Origin: Sabellastarte sp. h YS-2021 | Lineage: Eukaryota > Annelida > Polychaeta > Sabellida > Sabellidae | Assembly: GCA_964017235.1 (NCBI GenBank) | Contig: OZ024939.1 | Coordinates: 45,672,241-45,736,240, forward strand | Direction of reading: 5' to 3' | Length of the DNA: 64,000 nucleotides | Shown here: piece after piece, positions 9,169 through 19,920 of the stretch | How positions within the stretch are numbered: the stretch's first letter is position 1 | Layout of the letters: each line of letters starts with the position of its first letter | Notes under the pieces: model-generated | Seen by the model: the letters and a program-made list of their open reading frames with translations, nothing else | Databases searched by the model: none | Told to the model about the DNA's origin: nothing | Translations under genes and position numbers: made by a program

Positions 9169-9573
9169 TTTAACATGACTGTTTAAAATATAATACCTAA
9201 AACACTTATAAGATTAATAAAAATTATCCAAGTGAATGCAATAGAGCGCCGCCATGTTGGCTGTTCCACCAATTTAACAGGGATGATTTTTTTTCTCTTA
9301 AGATATACCGTAAATTTTTTTTCTGTTTTTTTTTCTTTTACATTTGAAAGAATTGTTTCTTTTAAAAGAAATTTTCCTTTTTACAATCGTTTTGCACCAT
9401 AACTAATGTAAATAACAAAACCATAAATATTTTCTTCTGTTTATTAAAAATGCATGGGGAAGTTGATGCAACAGCCTTCATGTTGATTCAGAATTTTAGA
9501 TGGTTTAGAAATCGCTCTCGGCCAATCAGAATGACGGACACATCCATGTCATGTTAGAATTTTGGTTTCATAA

Positions 9574-10701
9574 GCCTCTTTCCCGTTCCAAGCATCTGAC
9601 AATCCATTTCTGGCAGTGTTTACTTCCGTAGGGAACAACAGGAATCGAGATTTTCTGGGGATATATTCTTGTGGTGTTATATATAGCAAAGTTATTTGAC
9701 AATGTATGTATAATAATTATCAATTGATGCATAATACTTATTTTGATGCATTTTATAACGGCTGTCATGTTTCAGTTTTAGTGTATTTATCTTTTAAAAT
9801 GAAGGGTACATGAAACTCCAGGAGCCTGTCAGGAGTGCTTACATGTTTTACGTTGGTTCAACTGATCACCATCGCCAGATTATGGTCACCCCCCTGAATA
9901 ACTACTTTGATTTTGGAATCATTTTTCCTTCATTGTGCTTTGTTTTAAACTATAGGGATGAGAATTTTAGGGGGATACTTCGATTTTACAGCAAGGTTAT
10001 GTCCCGGGACATCCCGATATGTAACATATTGGCTATATGTCTTGAAGTGCTACTGTAAAGTGTGAGAACTGGGAAGTGTTTCATCTAGGGAAGTGCTTTA
10101 TATCACGGGATGCCTTGTTTTACGATAGTAGCAACATTTTACAAAATGAAAGCCTAAAAAAGATTAAATGCTTTAAACTCTGAACTCACAGCAGTAGCAC
10201 CAACTCATCAATTTTCATGAGAAGATATGAGGTCATGGATGTCCCGGGTTTTTCTAACAATATTTTATAAAATGGAACCTTCAATGAAGATCAATTAAAT
10301 ACCTTAAACTTGGGAATTCACGGCAGTAGCATCAACTGATTAATATTCATGAGAAGATAGGTCACAGATTTCCTGGAAAACTAACGATAAAAAAATCAAC
10401 CAATGAAATTATTTCCCAACATTTAGCCAGTAATTTACATATCGGGATGTCCCGTGATTTAACCATTGCATCGATTTTATGGTGACCTTAAACAGTAAAT
10501 ATTAATGCAGCCATATAGTCATAAAATTTGAATAAAACCTGTTCCAAGCATCTGAGTATCCATTTCTGGCAGTGCTTCCATAGGGAACAACAGGAATAAT
10601 TGCTCAAAAGCTATATTTTGTAAAGAGTTGTATGGCTCTTTCCCGTTCCAAGCATTTGAGAACCCATTTCTGGCAGTGTTTACTTCCGTAGGGAACAACA
10701 G
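9574..10701 (+). repeat. Three dispersed ~65-bp repeats
   Basis: Direct copies at 9574-9643, 10538-10597 and 10633-10701 share 'gttccaagcat' and 'catttctggcagtg' and end in 'agggaacaacag'. The middle copy is shortened. No coding potential or known family recognised. Confidence 0.75.
10007..10453. repeat. Region bounded by a 19-bp inverted repeat
   Basis: GGGACATCCCGATATGTAA at 10007-10025 is exactly complementary to 10435-10453. Inside are two diverged direct repeats (about 10180-10260 and 10315-10385) sharing 'agtagca.caact' and 'catgagaagat'. It could be a small non-autonomous DNA transposon; no target duplication is evident. Confidence 0.45.
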
Positions 10702-11049
10702 CTCAGAAGCTTTTCTCCACTACAGATTTTGAAATGACTGTAAATAAAGTATAATTATATAGAACACCTCACTAAAGGAGTCTTTGGGAAGTTTATATGT
10801 GGTAATAAGGTTTTCCATTTCAAAACAGCACTTTTCGTTAGAGAAAATGCATTAAATGAAGGATATATGTCACCAATAGTATAGTTTTAATAGAAAAGAA
10901 ATGTCACATGACACAGAAAACCACTCTGGTTATTTGATAATGTTGGACTTTAGACAAAACTTACCTGAGACAAAAGTTTCAACTTTAAGACTGGATTTAA
11001 GCTTAAGACCTGGCTAAGTTTAAGACCTTTCATGAATACGGGCCCTGGA
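10702..11049. other. No recognised feature
   Basis: AT-rich sequence with no frame showing a family motif. It ends just before the LINE fragment. Confidence 0.4.
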
Positions 11050-12285
11050 CTTCATTTCTAAACTGGTGGGATGTGTAGTTGCTAAACAGCTGGTTTATCA
11101 TATTCATGTACATGGTTTGGATAACTCAACCAGTCAGGTCACTCAATGGAGTCGGCTCTGCTTTCCATCAAAAATGATATTCATTTGTCACTATCTCAGG
11201 ATGAAGCTACTGCCTTTGTACTTCTAGATTTCTCTGGTGCCTTTGATACTATAGATCATTTCACTCCTCTCAGCTGACTGGTTCTCTTCTCGTTTGACAG
11301 AACGTTATCAGTCTGTTAAGTTTGGTTTTACTTTGTCAGATTTACAAAAAGTGCTGTTTGGCATTCCTCAGAGTTCTGATGATGTCAAAGAATGGATGTC
11401 AAGATGTCAAAGAATGGATGTCGGCTAGCAAACTCAAACTCAATCCTGATAAAACTGAGTTCATACTTTTTGGCTCCAAGAAACAGAGAGAATGGTTAAA
11501 TGCATGTTTCCCAATAGGCATCTTGGGCAACCCTCTTCACCCCACCAAGTCAGTCAGGAACCTGGGTGTGTGGTTTAATTCTGATTTTACCTTCTCTAAA
11601 CATGTCCAGAATGTTTGTAAAGGCTGCTTCATTCAATGGAGGGATTTTAGGAATATTTAGCAGTTCTTGACTGATGATGCCGGTTGCCAATGCTTTTGTC
11701 AGTAGCCTGTTGGACTACTGTAACTTACTTTTCAGGAGTCTCTCCAAATTCAGTCTTCATAGATTACAGTCCATACAACACAGTGCAGCTAGAATTGTTA
11801 CAAATGCGAGTAAATACACTCGGATAACTCTGGTACTCCATTGACTCCCTATTCAGTTTTGCTCAAAGTTCAAATTGGTTACCCTTGTATACAAGTTTAT
11901 TCATACTGGTTTCCCTATCCACATACTCCACCACTTACAATACTAGACGTAATCAGAGTGCTGCCAATTTCCTCAATGTACCAAAATTTCAACCTAAAAT
12001 TCACAAGTCTACCAAACATTTTGGCTTCAGTTTGGCCTTTGATGCTCCCACTGTTTGGAATTCACTTCCTGAAGACATTCATGCATCACTCACTATTGCC
12101 TCTTTTAGAAAGAAGCTCAAAACCTATCTCTATGCAAAGGCATATCCTCCTTAGCTCATTTTTTCTTATGGCTTCTTCGTGGTGCTGACCTATTTCTGTC
12201 CCTGGACTTTGAACTTGAATATTGTTATTGTGTTCCACTTCTCAGTGGAGATTAAGCACTATAAAAGTCGAATTAGAATTAGATA
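11050..12285 (+). pseudogene. CR1/L2-like LINE RT fragment #1
   Basis: 5'-truncated, frameshifted non-LTR retrotransposon. Recognisable blocks are RT motif A ('FDTIDH' context) near 11210-11262, 'SKLKLNPDKTEFILFGSKK' (11420-11480), 'SVRNLGVWFNSDFTFSKHV', 'LDYCN' (11711-11725), and the C-terminal 'FAFDAPTVWNSLP'-like block with 'SFRKKLKTYLYAKAYP' at 11885-12154. The catalytic YxDD stretch and the PQGSVLGP block are missing. The 3' end is an A/T-rich 'ataaaagtcgaattagaatt' tail at about 12262. The endonuclease domain is absent. Inactive. Confidence 0.85.
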
Positions 12286-12539
12286 TCCCGATCCCTAGGC
12301 TAACCAGTTAACCGGTGCTGGGCTGGAATGCTCATGTTTCCTCCTCTGAGGCTGGGAAATGGAGGAAAGAGATCTGCCTAAGGAGATTCTAGAGAAGTCA
12401 GTAAGAGTGAATGAAGGAAGAAAAGTGGACCCGCACTTCTGATATCTGCTTAAAAGGACCTGAAGGTAAGATTAACTAAAAGGATTAACATTTCAAACAT
12501 TACTATTGTAATATATAATGTACTACAGTACAAAACATT
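12286..12539. other. Probable DIRS 3' flank
   Basis: No coding signal. Lies between the LINE #1 tail and the last recognisable tyrosine-recombinase codons. It may include the DIRS 3' terminal repeat, but no matching repeat was found at the 5' side. Confidence 0.3.
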
Positions 12540-13380
12540 GGGCAGACAAGAGCTTAGTGGGTCATAATGTTTGACAGCAACCACAGGCCCAAGGTGATAA
12601 GGAATCAGCCCAAGCCACATCGTTTAGCTAAACTTGGTTGACATTATTGTGTGACATCATTGACAACGCCTAGAGACTCTGCTCTGAAAGTCCCCCTTGG
12701 GAAGTTCTTAGAAGCAGGGCATGAGCTTTGAACTGATACAAAGTCAGAGCACAGGATCACTGTTTGATTCAAGAAGCTTAAAAGAGCAATAACCTTCCAA
12801 ATTGTTTTTGAATGAGACAAAAACAAGCTCCTTGTTGGCACTTTTTACTTTGCTCTTGTCAAGATAATAACTCAGGGCTCTTATTGGGCAGACATCTGTT
12901 CTCTTTGGCAGATTTGTTTAGAGTGAAAGCCAAGGCTAGAATAACCACTGGGCAGCACCCTCTAGTCCAAACTAGCTGGTTCTTGGCCAAGAAACTAGGT
13001 GAGGAATAAAGAGACACCTGGGATCATCATTTCTGATGTTGAATGTTCTGATTTAAGCAGGCATGTATTTAACTTCTGTGCTTACCTAATCCTAGAAGGG
13101 GAAAACGGCTTTCAATGTCATTTAGAGAAGCACTTTTGAGTAGTTCAAACAGAGGATTTCTCAGCTGAGGTAACACTTGGGAAAAGTTTAAAGTTGGGAT
13201 ATCCCATACAACACTTTTGATATCTGTATTGAAGCGATCTAACAGTCTATTAAGATTCTCATCTTGACTGATATTGATGAGGGAATCACAATCTTGTCCA
13301 CAACACTTACATGTAACCATAAAAAGTACTAGGCAGCAGGTTTCATCTCTCTCTGGCATGCGGCGATCTCTCTCTGGCAC
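12540..13380 (-). pseudogene. DIRS tyrosine recombinase, C-terminal part
   Basis: Continues the recombinase after the LINE #2 insertion. It starts with 'WDIPTLNFSQVLPQLRNPLF' (the P.W.L..VL..L...PFE region) and 'LKSASLNDI' at about 13075-13210. Then come 'FLAKNQLVWTRG' (about 12980), 'SFLNQTVILC' (about 12750), an 'AHALLLRTSQGG'-like segment in another frame, and a terminal 'NDVAWADS' block (about 12600-12620). The catalytic Tyr just upstream of that last block is disrupted by a stop. Several frameshifts. The recombinase would have integrated the circular DIRS cDNA. Confidence 0.75.
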
Positions 13381-13384
13381 GCGG

Positions 13385-14600
13385 CGAACCTACGGCTCTA
13401 GTTCTTCTTGATTTATCAGCCGCGTTTGACACCATAGATCATAATATTCTCCTCAGTTACCTTAAATCCTGGTTTGGTCTTGGTGGAACTGTTCTAAAAT
13501 GGTTTGCTTCCTACCTGAGTGATTGATGCCAGACCATCAAGATAGCAAAATTATCCGCCTTCATCCGCATATTAAATTTCACTTCTATGTGGATGACACA
13601 TGGCTATACATCCCTCTCTCCCATAAGAATGCCTCTGCTGCTCTTGCCAAGCTAAATGCCTGCCTTCATGATGTTCAACGATGGATGTCTCTTAGTAAAC
13701 TGAAGCTCAACCCAGAAAAAACTGAATTTATTGTCTTTGGCTCTAAGGCTCAGCGTCAGAAGATTTCCTCCAATTTTCCTGTTAGTATTCTTGGTAGCCT
13801 TTTTCATCCGGTTGATTCGGTCAGAAATCTAGATGTGTGGTTTGATGCAGCATTTTCCTTCTCTAAACATGTCAAGAGGACCTGTAATGTGTGCTTTCTT
13901 CAGATGTGCGACCTTCGTAGAATAAGAGAGTATCTTACTCCAGAAGTGGCAGTCCTTGCTGCAAATGCCCTGGTTAATAGTCGTCTAGACTACTGCAACT
14001 GTCTGTTTAGGGGTTTGTCATGTTTCAATCTGCACAAATTGCAAAGTATTCAGAATACCCTTGCTCGTATTGTTACAAATCATAGAAAGTATGCTCATGT
14101 TACACCCATTCTGAAGCAACTCCACTGGGTGCCCATTAACTATAGATGTATGTTCAAAACTGCAACACTAGTTTATAAATTTTTACATAGTGGTTCTCCT
14201 TCCTATTTTCAACCATTCTTGTCACTCAGCAGTTGTTCCTACAGTACCAGGCCTAGTCACCCAGATCGTCAATACCTTACTGTTCCTCCTTTCCGCTGAT
14301 CAGTCTTCAAGTCAGTCAACATTTTGATCACAGCTTTGCCTTTGATGCTCCAAAGATCTGGAATGAACATCATGAGATGCGCAGTGCAGCATCAGTTGCC
14401 TCCTTCAGAAAGAAGCTTAAAACTTACCTGTTTGCAAAAGCATATCCCCCCATAGCCTCTCCTGTCACCCTGTGTCTCCTTGGTATAACCTGGCTATGTC
14501 CTCGGATTAATGTTAACTGCCTTGCTTTATGTTTAGTTGCACCTTAAAGTCCGTCACTGATGGAGATTAAACGTTATAAAAGTCCACAATAGATTAGATT
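13385..14600 (+). pseudogene. CR1/L2-like LINE RT fragment #2, inserted in DIRS recombinase
   Basis: Opposite in strand to the DIRS. RT motif A '[13 protein letters not shown]' is at about 13400-13440. The reading breaks after 'WFASYL', and the PQGSVLGP block is deleted. A 258-codon frame (13523-14299) then holds 'FYVDDTWLYIPLSH' (YVDD at 13586-13597), 'SKLKLNPEKTEFIVFGSKA', 'RLDYCNCLFRG' and 'LARIVTNHRKYAHVTPIL'. A frameshift near 14300 leads to the conserved C-terminal 'SFRKKLKTYLFAKAYPP' block. The 3' tail is 'ataaaagtccacaatagatt'. This copy is better preserved than #1 and related to it. It splits the recombinase gene between 14601 and 13380. Confidence 0.88.
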
Positions 14601-14835
14601 TCTGTCCTGAAAAAGGTGGTGAGAAAGTCCACTATTTGTATAACAGATCTTGAAGTACAACTGAGTAGATTGACACCATTTGACAAATATGGCCCACCTT
14701 GCCTTGCAGACTCCTGTGGTTGAACATCTTTGAGAAGCTTCAGTTCTTGCTGTACCTTGATCAGAGAAACATTGTTCCTTGGCAGCTGAAGCTTTAGGCA
14801 TGAGGATTCAGATGGAGGAGGTCCCTGTGCAGACT
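14601..14835 (-). pseudogene. DIRS tyrosine recombinase, N-terminal part
   Basis: Shows 'STTGVCKARWAIFVKWCQ', the SAM-like N-terminal domain start of DIRS recombinases, and 'SHHLFQDRNL', after which the CR1-like LINE #2 interrupts. Upstream residues on the minus strand ('QPFNGSLHRDLLHLNPHA', about 14800-14855) are the usual RT/RH-to-recombinase link in these elements. Contains stops. Confidence 0.75.
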
Positions 14836-14852
14836 CCCATTGAATGGTTGAG

Positions 14853-15240
14853 TCAACAGATTAGGATGAGGGTATTTAGGACAACAACATTACCAGATCT
14901 CAGAACCAAGGTATGTTTGGCCAACCGAGAGCTATCAAGATTACAGTCACGCAATGGTGGTTTAATACCCACGCTCACCACACTGCTCAGAAGGGACACT
15001 GGAGAAATACATACAGATTCAGATCTTAACATGAGGGCACCCACTGCCCAGGCTTTCTGGACTGAAACTGGGGATACAAATCGTGGCAGTTTGTTGTTGA
15101 ACCTGTTGGTAAATAGATGCACTTGAGCTTTGCCTCCTTGCAAACTAAGCAAATACTTCTTAAAGGAATAACCGCTCAGTCTGAATGACCTAACCAAGTT
15201 TTGTTTGTCTGTGATCAATTTAGACATCCTGGAATGTGCT
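14853..15240 (-). pseudogene. DIRS RNase H / connection domain remnant
   Basis: 124-codon frame at 14853-15227 with 'VHLFTNRFNNKLPRFVSPV' followed by 'KAWAVGALML' (about 15065-15115). This is the DIRS-specific block after RNase H (family pattern VDLFATRFNNKLP...AWAVDAL). Beyond that the frame drifts. Directly upstream of the recombinase. Confidence 0.75.
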
Positions 15241-18110
15241 TGAATCTAGTACATCAGCTTTCTCTAAGCACAATTTGAGATGAGTATAGAGAGACCTAGG
15301 GATAGGAATTTTCTTCTAGAGGGACTCCGACACATGCCAGTTTTTCTTTAGGTGCCACTGGATTGGGCCCATGTGTAGTTGACCACAAAGGCACTTCCTA
15401 CTTTATGCATTAATAACTGACAATGTCGAAGTCCTGCTTTAGGGTCTAATTCTTACTTTTGCATGTTAACTACGCAGCCTAGATCCTGACAAAGGACTAG
15501 GAGAGATTGGGTTTCATGGTGACATGATTCATGGTGACAGCTTTTACTAACCGGTCATCAAGGTACTCTTTGTACCTTGGCTTGAGCCACGAGTTTCAGT
15601 TCATTTATTATAATGGTGAACTCAATGGAAATTGTAACCAAGACCAAATAGAAGAGCTTTGAATGGGAAAGCCTGACAAGTTGTAGTGGAATCTGAGGAT
15701 CTTTCTGGACCATGGTTTATAGGAATGTATAATAAATCTCACAATAAAAGAGGTTACATTGAGAAGCCACAAAGTAAGACTTGTTTGGGGTGAACTGATA
15801 TATATTTAGGTGGCACTGAAAGGTTTAATGCAAAGACAGACTGAAAGTACCTGCTTCTCAGTGGCTGTTAGTAGACCTATGCGAAACATGAGCTGTGATA
15901 CTGAACAAACTGGTCTTGATAGAGGGGATTTATTTTAGAACAAAATTCTGTGGTCATTCTGAATCAAGCCAATCCTAGTAATAGATTATAATGATAACCC
16001 CTGAACTGAACCACTGTTGTTGACAAATGGCTAGCATGGCCTGTGTGCCATGGTGTCAGACTTCCATTGTAGAGGCTCTAGTTAACCAGTCATCTGGTGG
16101 ATTATTATACCCCTTGCCTGAGCCATGAGTTCCATCCATGTTACTGCTATGGGGAACTCTTGACATTGCAAACAGACCATAAAGGGGGATCCTTAAATTG
16201 GAAGGTATGAATCTCAGCCACGTCCTTTACCTATGACCAGCAAGGACACCCACTCTCACTTTTGCAGGAAAAGCCTTATAGACTCTGGGGTTTCCTTCTT
16301 GAAAGTCTTCGTGTTAAGATTCAGAAAGTTCAAATCCAAGATGGGCCTCTGTTTGCTGTTTGTTTTGGATGCAGATTAGTTTGTTGTAGAAAGCCAGGAA
16401 GGAGCGAAGCTTTACCCGCTCCGTTGCCTATTTTTATAAGAGGGACTGCAATGCCTCCTGCATATGGTATTCCTAAAGAGATGACATAGCCACTCTTAAG
16501 AAGTAGTCTGATCAGAGGAGCTTTGATGAAAAGTAGGCTCTCTTTTAAAAATTAAATCACTCTTACAGTCCAACCCAACTTTGCACAGTACTTACTACAT
16601 TTTTAGCAGGTTGTGCAGAAACAAGGTGAATTACAAAACAAGAATCTTTTACAAACTTTGTTCTGTTCCTTCTCTCCTTGACCTCTGGAACCAATGGAGC
16701 TCCAGATTGGTCAGGGCTCTGACCGGCTCAAAGGGAAGATTTACTGACAGGAGAAGGCTTCTATTTGGCCAAAGATAATGTCAGTCAGGAGTTGTAGAGC
16801 ATTACACATTTTATTTAAAAGTCATCAATGTTGTCCAAATGCTTGTGAGAATTCTTGGTTTTGATAAAGTCTTTATGAAACAATTTCACACTACCTGGAT
16901 CTTAGGTTCTTGGTTTTCTTATGTAAAGGTTGAATGAAACAACTGGCTGGTTGTAAATAGTGCTACATCGTCTTCATTCTCTTAGAATTTCTTTCAAATG
17001 GATGAATGAGGGCAAATTCAACCAGCTTTTGACGGCATAACAAACTGGTCAGTGTGAAATCCTCCTGACCCAGTGGAGCAAGTTTGATCAGCAGAGACTA
17101 CTGTAAGGCTCATAGTCTCCTGTTAATTAGAAAGTCAGTCTTCCGGCAATATGTAGAAATATATCAGGCTGCAACTTTTTTTTGTTCAAGGCATTGGAGA
17201 AAACTGTAAATTCTTGGGTCTGCAATATCTGACCATCCATAAAAACTTGACTCTCTGAACTGTTTCCCTTTAAAACTGTTCCTCAGACAACAATTTATAA
17301 AGGTCTGATCTGCTTACTGTTCTGGAGTGGAAATAGCACCACCATTATCCTATTTAACTCCTACACCTGATGATTGTTCATAATCTCAGAACCATAATTA
17401 CAAAATATGAAGTCTCTATTAAACTAGTCTTAGTCAACTGATTATGTCATTCTTTTCGCATCTCATTATTAACTTAGAGTTGTTGTTTTTTGAGAGAATA
17501 AATCTCTAATTAATATTGAGAATACTAAAATGGCCTGTCTTTTAAAATTAAACACAGGGAGATTTAGAATACACATACACAGCTAATATGTTATATTTTC
17601 ACCCAAAGGAGCATTAAAGTCAGAATGGTTCCATAACCATAGGTCTCGTTATTATTTAATCCAGTGCTCTGAACCAAATCATAATTATATTTTATTCAGC
17701 CCAAAACTTAAGATATTAAGATATATTAAGACTTTGCACTAGTCTGGTTACTAATTAGACCTTGTCCCTATAGAAAGAATTTTCATTGAGATATCACAAT
17801 TACATAAATTTTATTCCAAGTTAATAAAGTTATGCTGCTTGGCTCTTGAATTGTAAGCTATTTCTGATGAAGGAGTGAGGCTCCGAAAGCTTAAATAAAT
17901 TTATTTATTTTATACGCTCTTTGTTTTTACTTTGTTTACTATTTTATATACATAAATTTTAATATGGTGCACCTAACTCCCAATAAGGACAAAAAAATTC
18001 CTCCCAAAAGTGGGAGGTGGGCATTTTTGCACTTCAGTGCTTGAGGCCAGCACTTTCATACAGCCTTCTGGATGAGCTTGCTCAGTGATAATTGAAATAA
18101 CCATTAACAT
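15241..18110 (-). pseudogene. DIRS reverse transcriptase region, highly decayed and partly duplicated
   Basis: Two separate copies of the RT catalytic region. One lies at about 15420-15620 with 'EYLDDRLVKA' (Asp-Asp codons at 15553-15561) and 'LVLCQDLGCVVNMQK'. The other lies at about 15900-16160 with 'DDWLTRAS' (Asp-Asp at 16089-16094, two residues lost before it) and 'MLAICQQ'. They are about 530 bp apart and share the same flanks, so part of RT was duplicated. Beyond 16200 only weak RNase H-like fragments ('NALQLLTD', about 16780) can be suspected. The mini-PLE sits at 17813-17948. No long frame survives. Confidence 0.6.
17813..17948 (+). mobile_element. 136-bp mini-PLE with 12-bp target-site duplication
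   Basis: Contains only the PLE ends. The 5' leader (in the orientation seen at 31219: 'attccaagttaataaag...') runs to about 17847 and is joined directly to the 3' end with the hammerhead-like core (CTGATGA 17864-17870, GAAA 17885-17888) and the 'gctctttgtttttactttg' terminus. It is flanked by identical 12-bp copies of 'tacataaatttt' (17801-17812 and 17949-17960). The duplication shows that it moved as a unit, presumably using proteins of full PLEs. Confidence 0.85.
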
Positions 18111-18369
18111 TATATTAGATTATAAGGCAGGCACACCACTCATACCCACTTTTTACTGGTTTTACTTTCTGTGAGAGGGTGAACTGTAGCCAGTACTGAG
18201 CTGGTAGGCTCAGGAAGACCAAATGACTCTCATATGCTCCCTTTGCATGAAAGAAAGAAAGAAAAGAAAAATATCGATCTTCTTCTGCAGCAATGGTCAC
18301 CCATCCCTCTACTAACCATGGCCAATGTTGCTGATTAGGCCAGCACATTGTATGTTGCCTTGATTAAAA

Positions 18370-19920
18370 TATTAATTTGTCATAAGTGGCTGCCACTTAA
18401 AACATTTGCTGCGGATGGTAATGACGTAAAGAAAATCTGTCTGCTGTGCTTTTATATGTTAACACTTCCCTTTGTTGAGGTCTGTCCTGATGGTTTTCAA
18501 CTGGCTGTGCATGTTCACTGGCACTTTTAGAAGACATCTATTGAAGCCGGCTGCCTGGTTGCAGTAAGTGGAGGCTTCACGAGCCGACTTCTCCCATCTT
18601 CTCAAATTGTCATGAGTAATCTGCCTGGAAGGAGGAGGTGTTGCAGCAATGCCTACAGCTCTGGCTATTCTACTATACGAGCTGTTAAGCTTTGAGGCAT
18701 CTGTACTCCACGAGGTAACTCTGTCTCTGGTGGCAGAACCAGGCTTCTGGTTAGTGAACAGGCCATACCATTCCGACTGAGATTTGGGTGGTCATACAAA
18801 CTGATCCCTCAATAATCCTCCTGCCTCAGAACTGCGTGAAGGGTAGCCTTCCACTAAGGTAACGTTTAATTTGGCCATCTTGTTGCAAAGCCACTCATCA
18901 GTCAGTAAATGGACAGACACTTTGCTACCTGGTTGAGATTTTGGACCTGCAAAAGGGTTCTTATCCCCTGTAGCCACTGTCGACTCTGTATCTGGAATGT
19001 GTGTCCAACCCATGTAGGACGTGATACCCCGTAAAGTTTCCCTGTAGGTTTGATCTTCAGATATTGTCTGGTCGGGGTCGGCAGGTGCATCTGGGTCCTG
19101 AACAGAGAGTTCACCCTCTTCTACAAAGATGTCGACTGGTAGTCGGTCCGAGAAATCAGTATCAGAGTCTGTGTCCATAGATGATACACTCTGATCCCTT
19201 GCCCATGCTGAGATCGATTTGCTGGTAACCTGATGTAAAGCAGGAGAGCCGGTGCCAGACAAATCTGAAGATCGGCTGGTGTTGGGTTGAGCGAAGTGAA
19301 GCGACTTGCTAGTAGACTGCTTCTTTGAAGAATGGTGGTTGGTACTAGGCAAGTCTGCAGTAGAAGAGCGTTTCTGTTTCACAATTGGGGCGATTTGCTG
19401 GTAGCCTGTATCTGTGGGGTTGACTGGCCGGTACCTGGCAAATCTGAGCTGGCTGGTTGGTCGGTTGAAGATCTAATGAATGGGGTAGAGGACTTGACGG
19501 CACCAACTGGTGGAGGGTGGGTCGGTGCAACTTTGGGAGCCTGAAAGGTCGGCTCTGGTTGGTCAAGAGATTTGTTGAGAAGCAATGCCTCAAGTCAATA
19601 AAAAAGATCAGCCCACTTCTTATCCATTTCATCGATCCTGTCATCAGCTAAGGATCTGGAAGGTCTGGGTTTGACCAACTTATTGGGCTTATCTAAAGAC
19701 TTGCTAGAATTAGACTTCTCTGAATTTGCTTTATTGTCCTTCTTCTTCCTGTCAGATCCAGAACTCGAACCAGGACAGCCCCCACTACTGTCACAGAGGA
19801 CGGGTCAATGTGGGGGGAACTGTGTGAGTTCTTTTGTGGAGTGTCACTTTATTTTTTTAAGTCTGTAGCTTGGGGTGGATAACTGAAGACGTTCATCCTC
19901 CGTTAATATATTACAAGCTT
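18370..19920 (-). pseudogene. DIRS gag-like protein, main part
   Basis: Resumes the gag frame directly after the L1 insertion ('NILTEDERLQLSTPSYRLK' at 19860-19910). Successive frames then carry 'LLLNKSLDQPEPTFQAPKV' (19379-19585) and the largest piece (18792-19382) with 'SMDTDSDTDFSDRLPVD', 'TYRETLRGITSYMGWTHIP', 'NPFAGPK' and 'LVEGYPSRSSEAGGLL'. Downstream come 'WYGLF', 'DASKLNSSYSRIAR' and 'CNQAAGFNRCLLKV' (18480-18780). These blocks are typical of DIRS ORF1 in marine invertebrates. The protein is Ser/Thr/Pro-rich and acidic in its middle. At least three frame breaks. Structural, RNA-binding role by family. Confidence 0.75.

Larger units (their letters stand above)
8487..9564. repeat. Tandem duplication of a ~534-bp MITE-bearing segment
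   Basis: 8487-9020 and 9021-9564 are diverged direct copies. Each begins with a 148-bp palindromic element, followed by the same flank (shared 'gccgccatgttggctgttcc' at about 8715 and 9250, and 'ccaatcagaatgacggacac' at about 8973 and 9522). The duplication therefore included the MITE and its flank. Confidence 0.85.

Noticed and set aside
13069..13380. 103-residue minus-strand frame as a host gene
   Set aside because: Its residues match the middle of the DIRS tyrosine recombinase and it sits between other recombinase pieces.
14779..15126. 115-residue plus-strand frame as a gene
   Set aside because: It is the antisense shadow of the DIRS RNase H/recombinase region, where the minus strand has family motifs.
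18115..18348. 77-residue minus-strand frame as part of the DIRS polyprotein
   Set aside because: It lies in the expected interval, but I see no RT, RNase H or gag motif, so it was not called as a gene.
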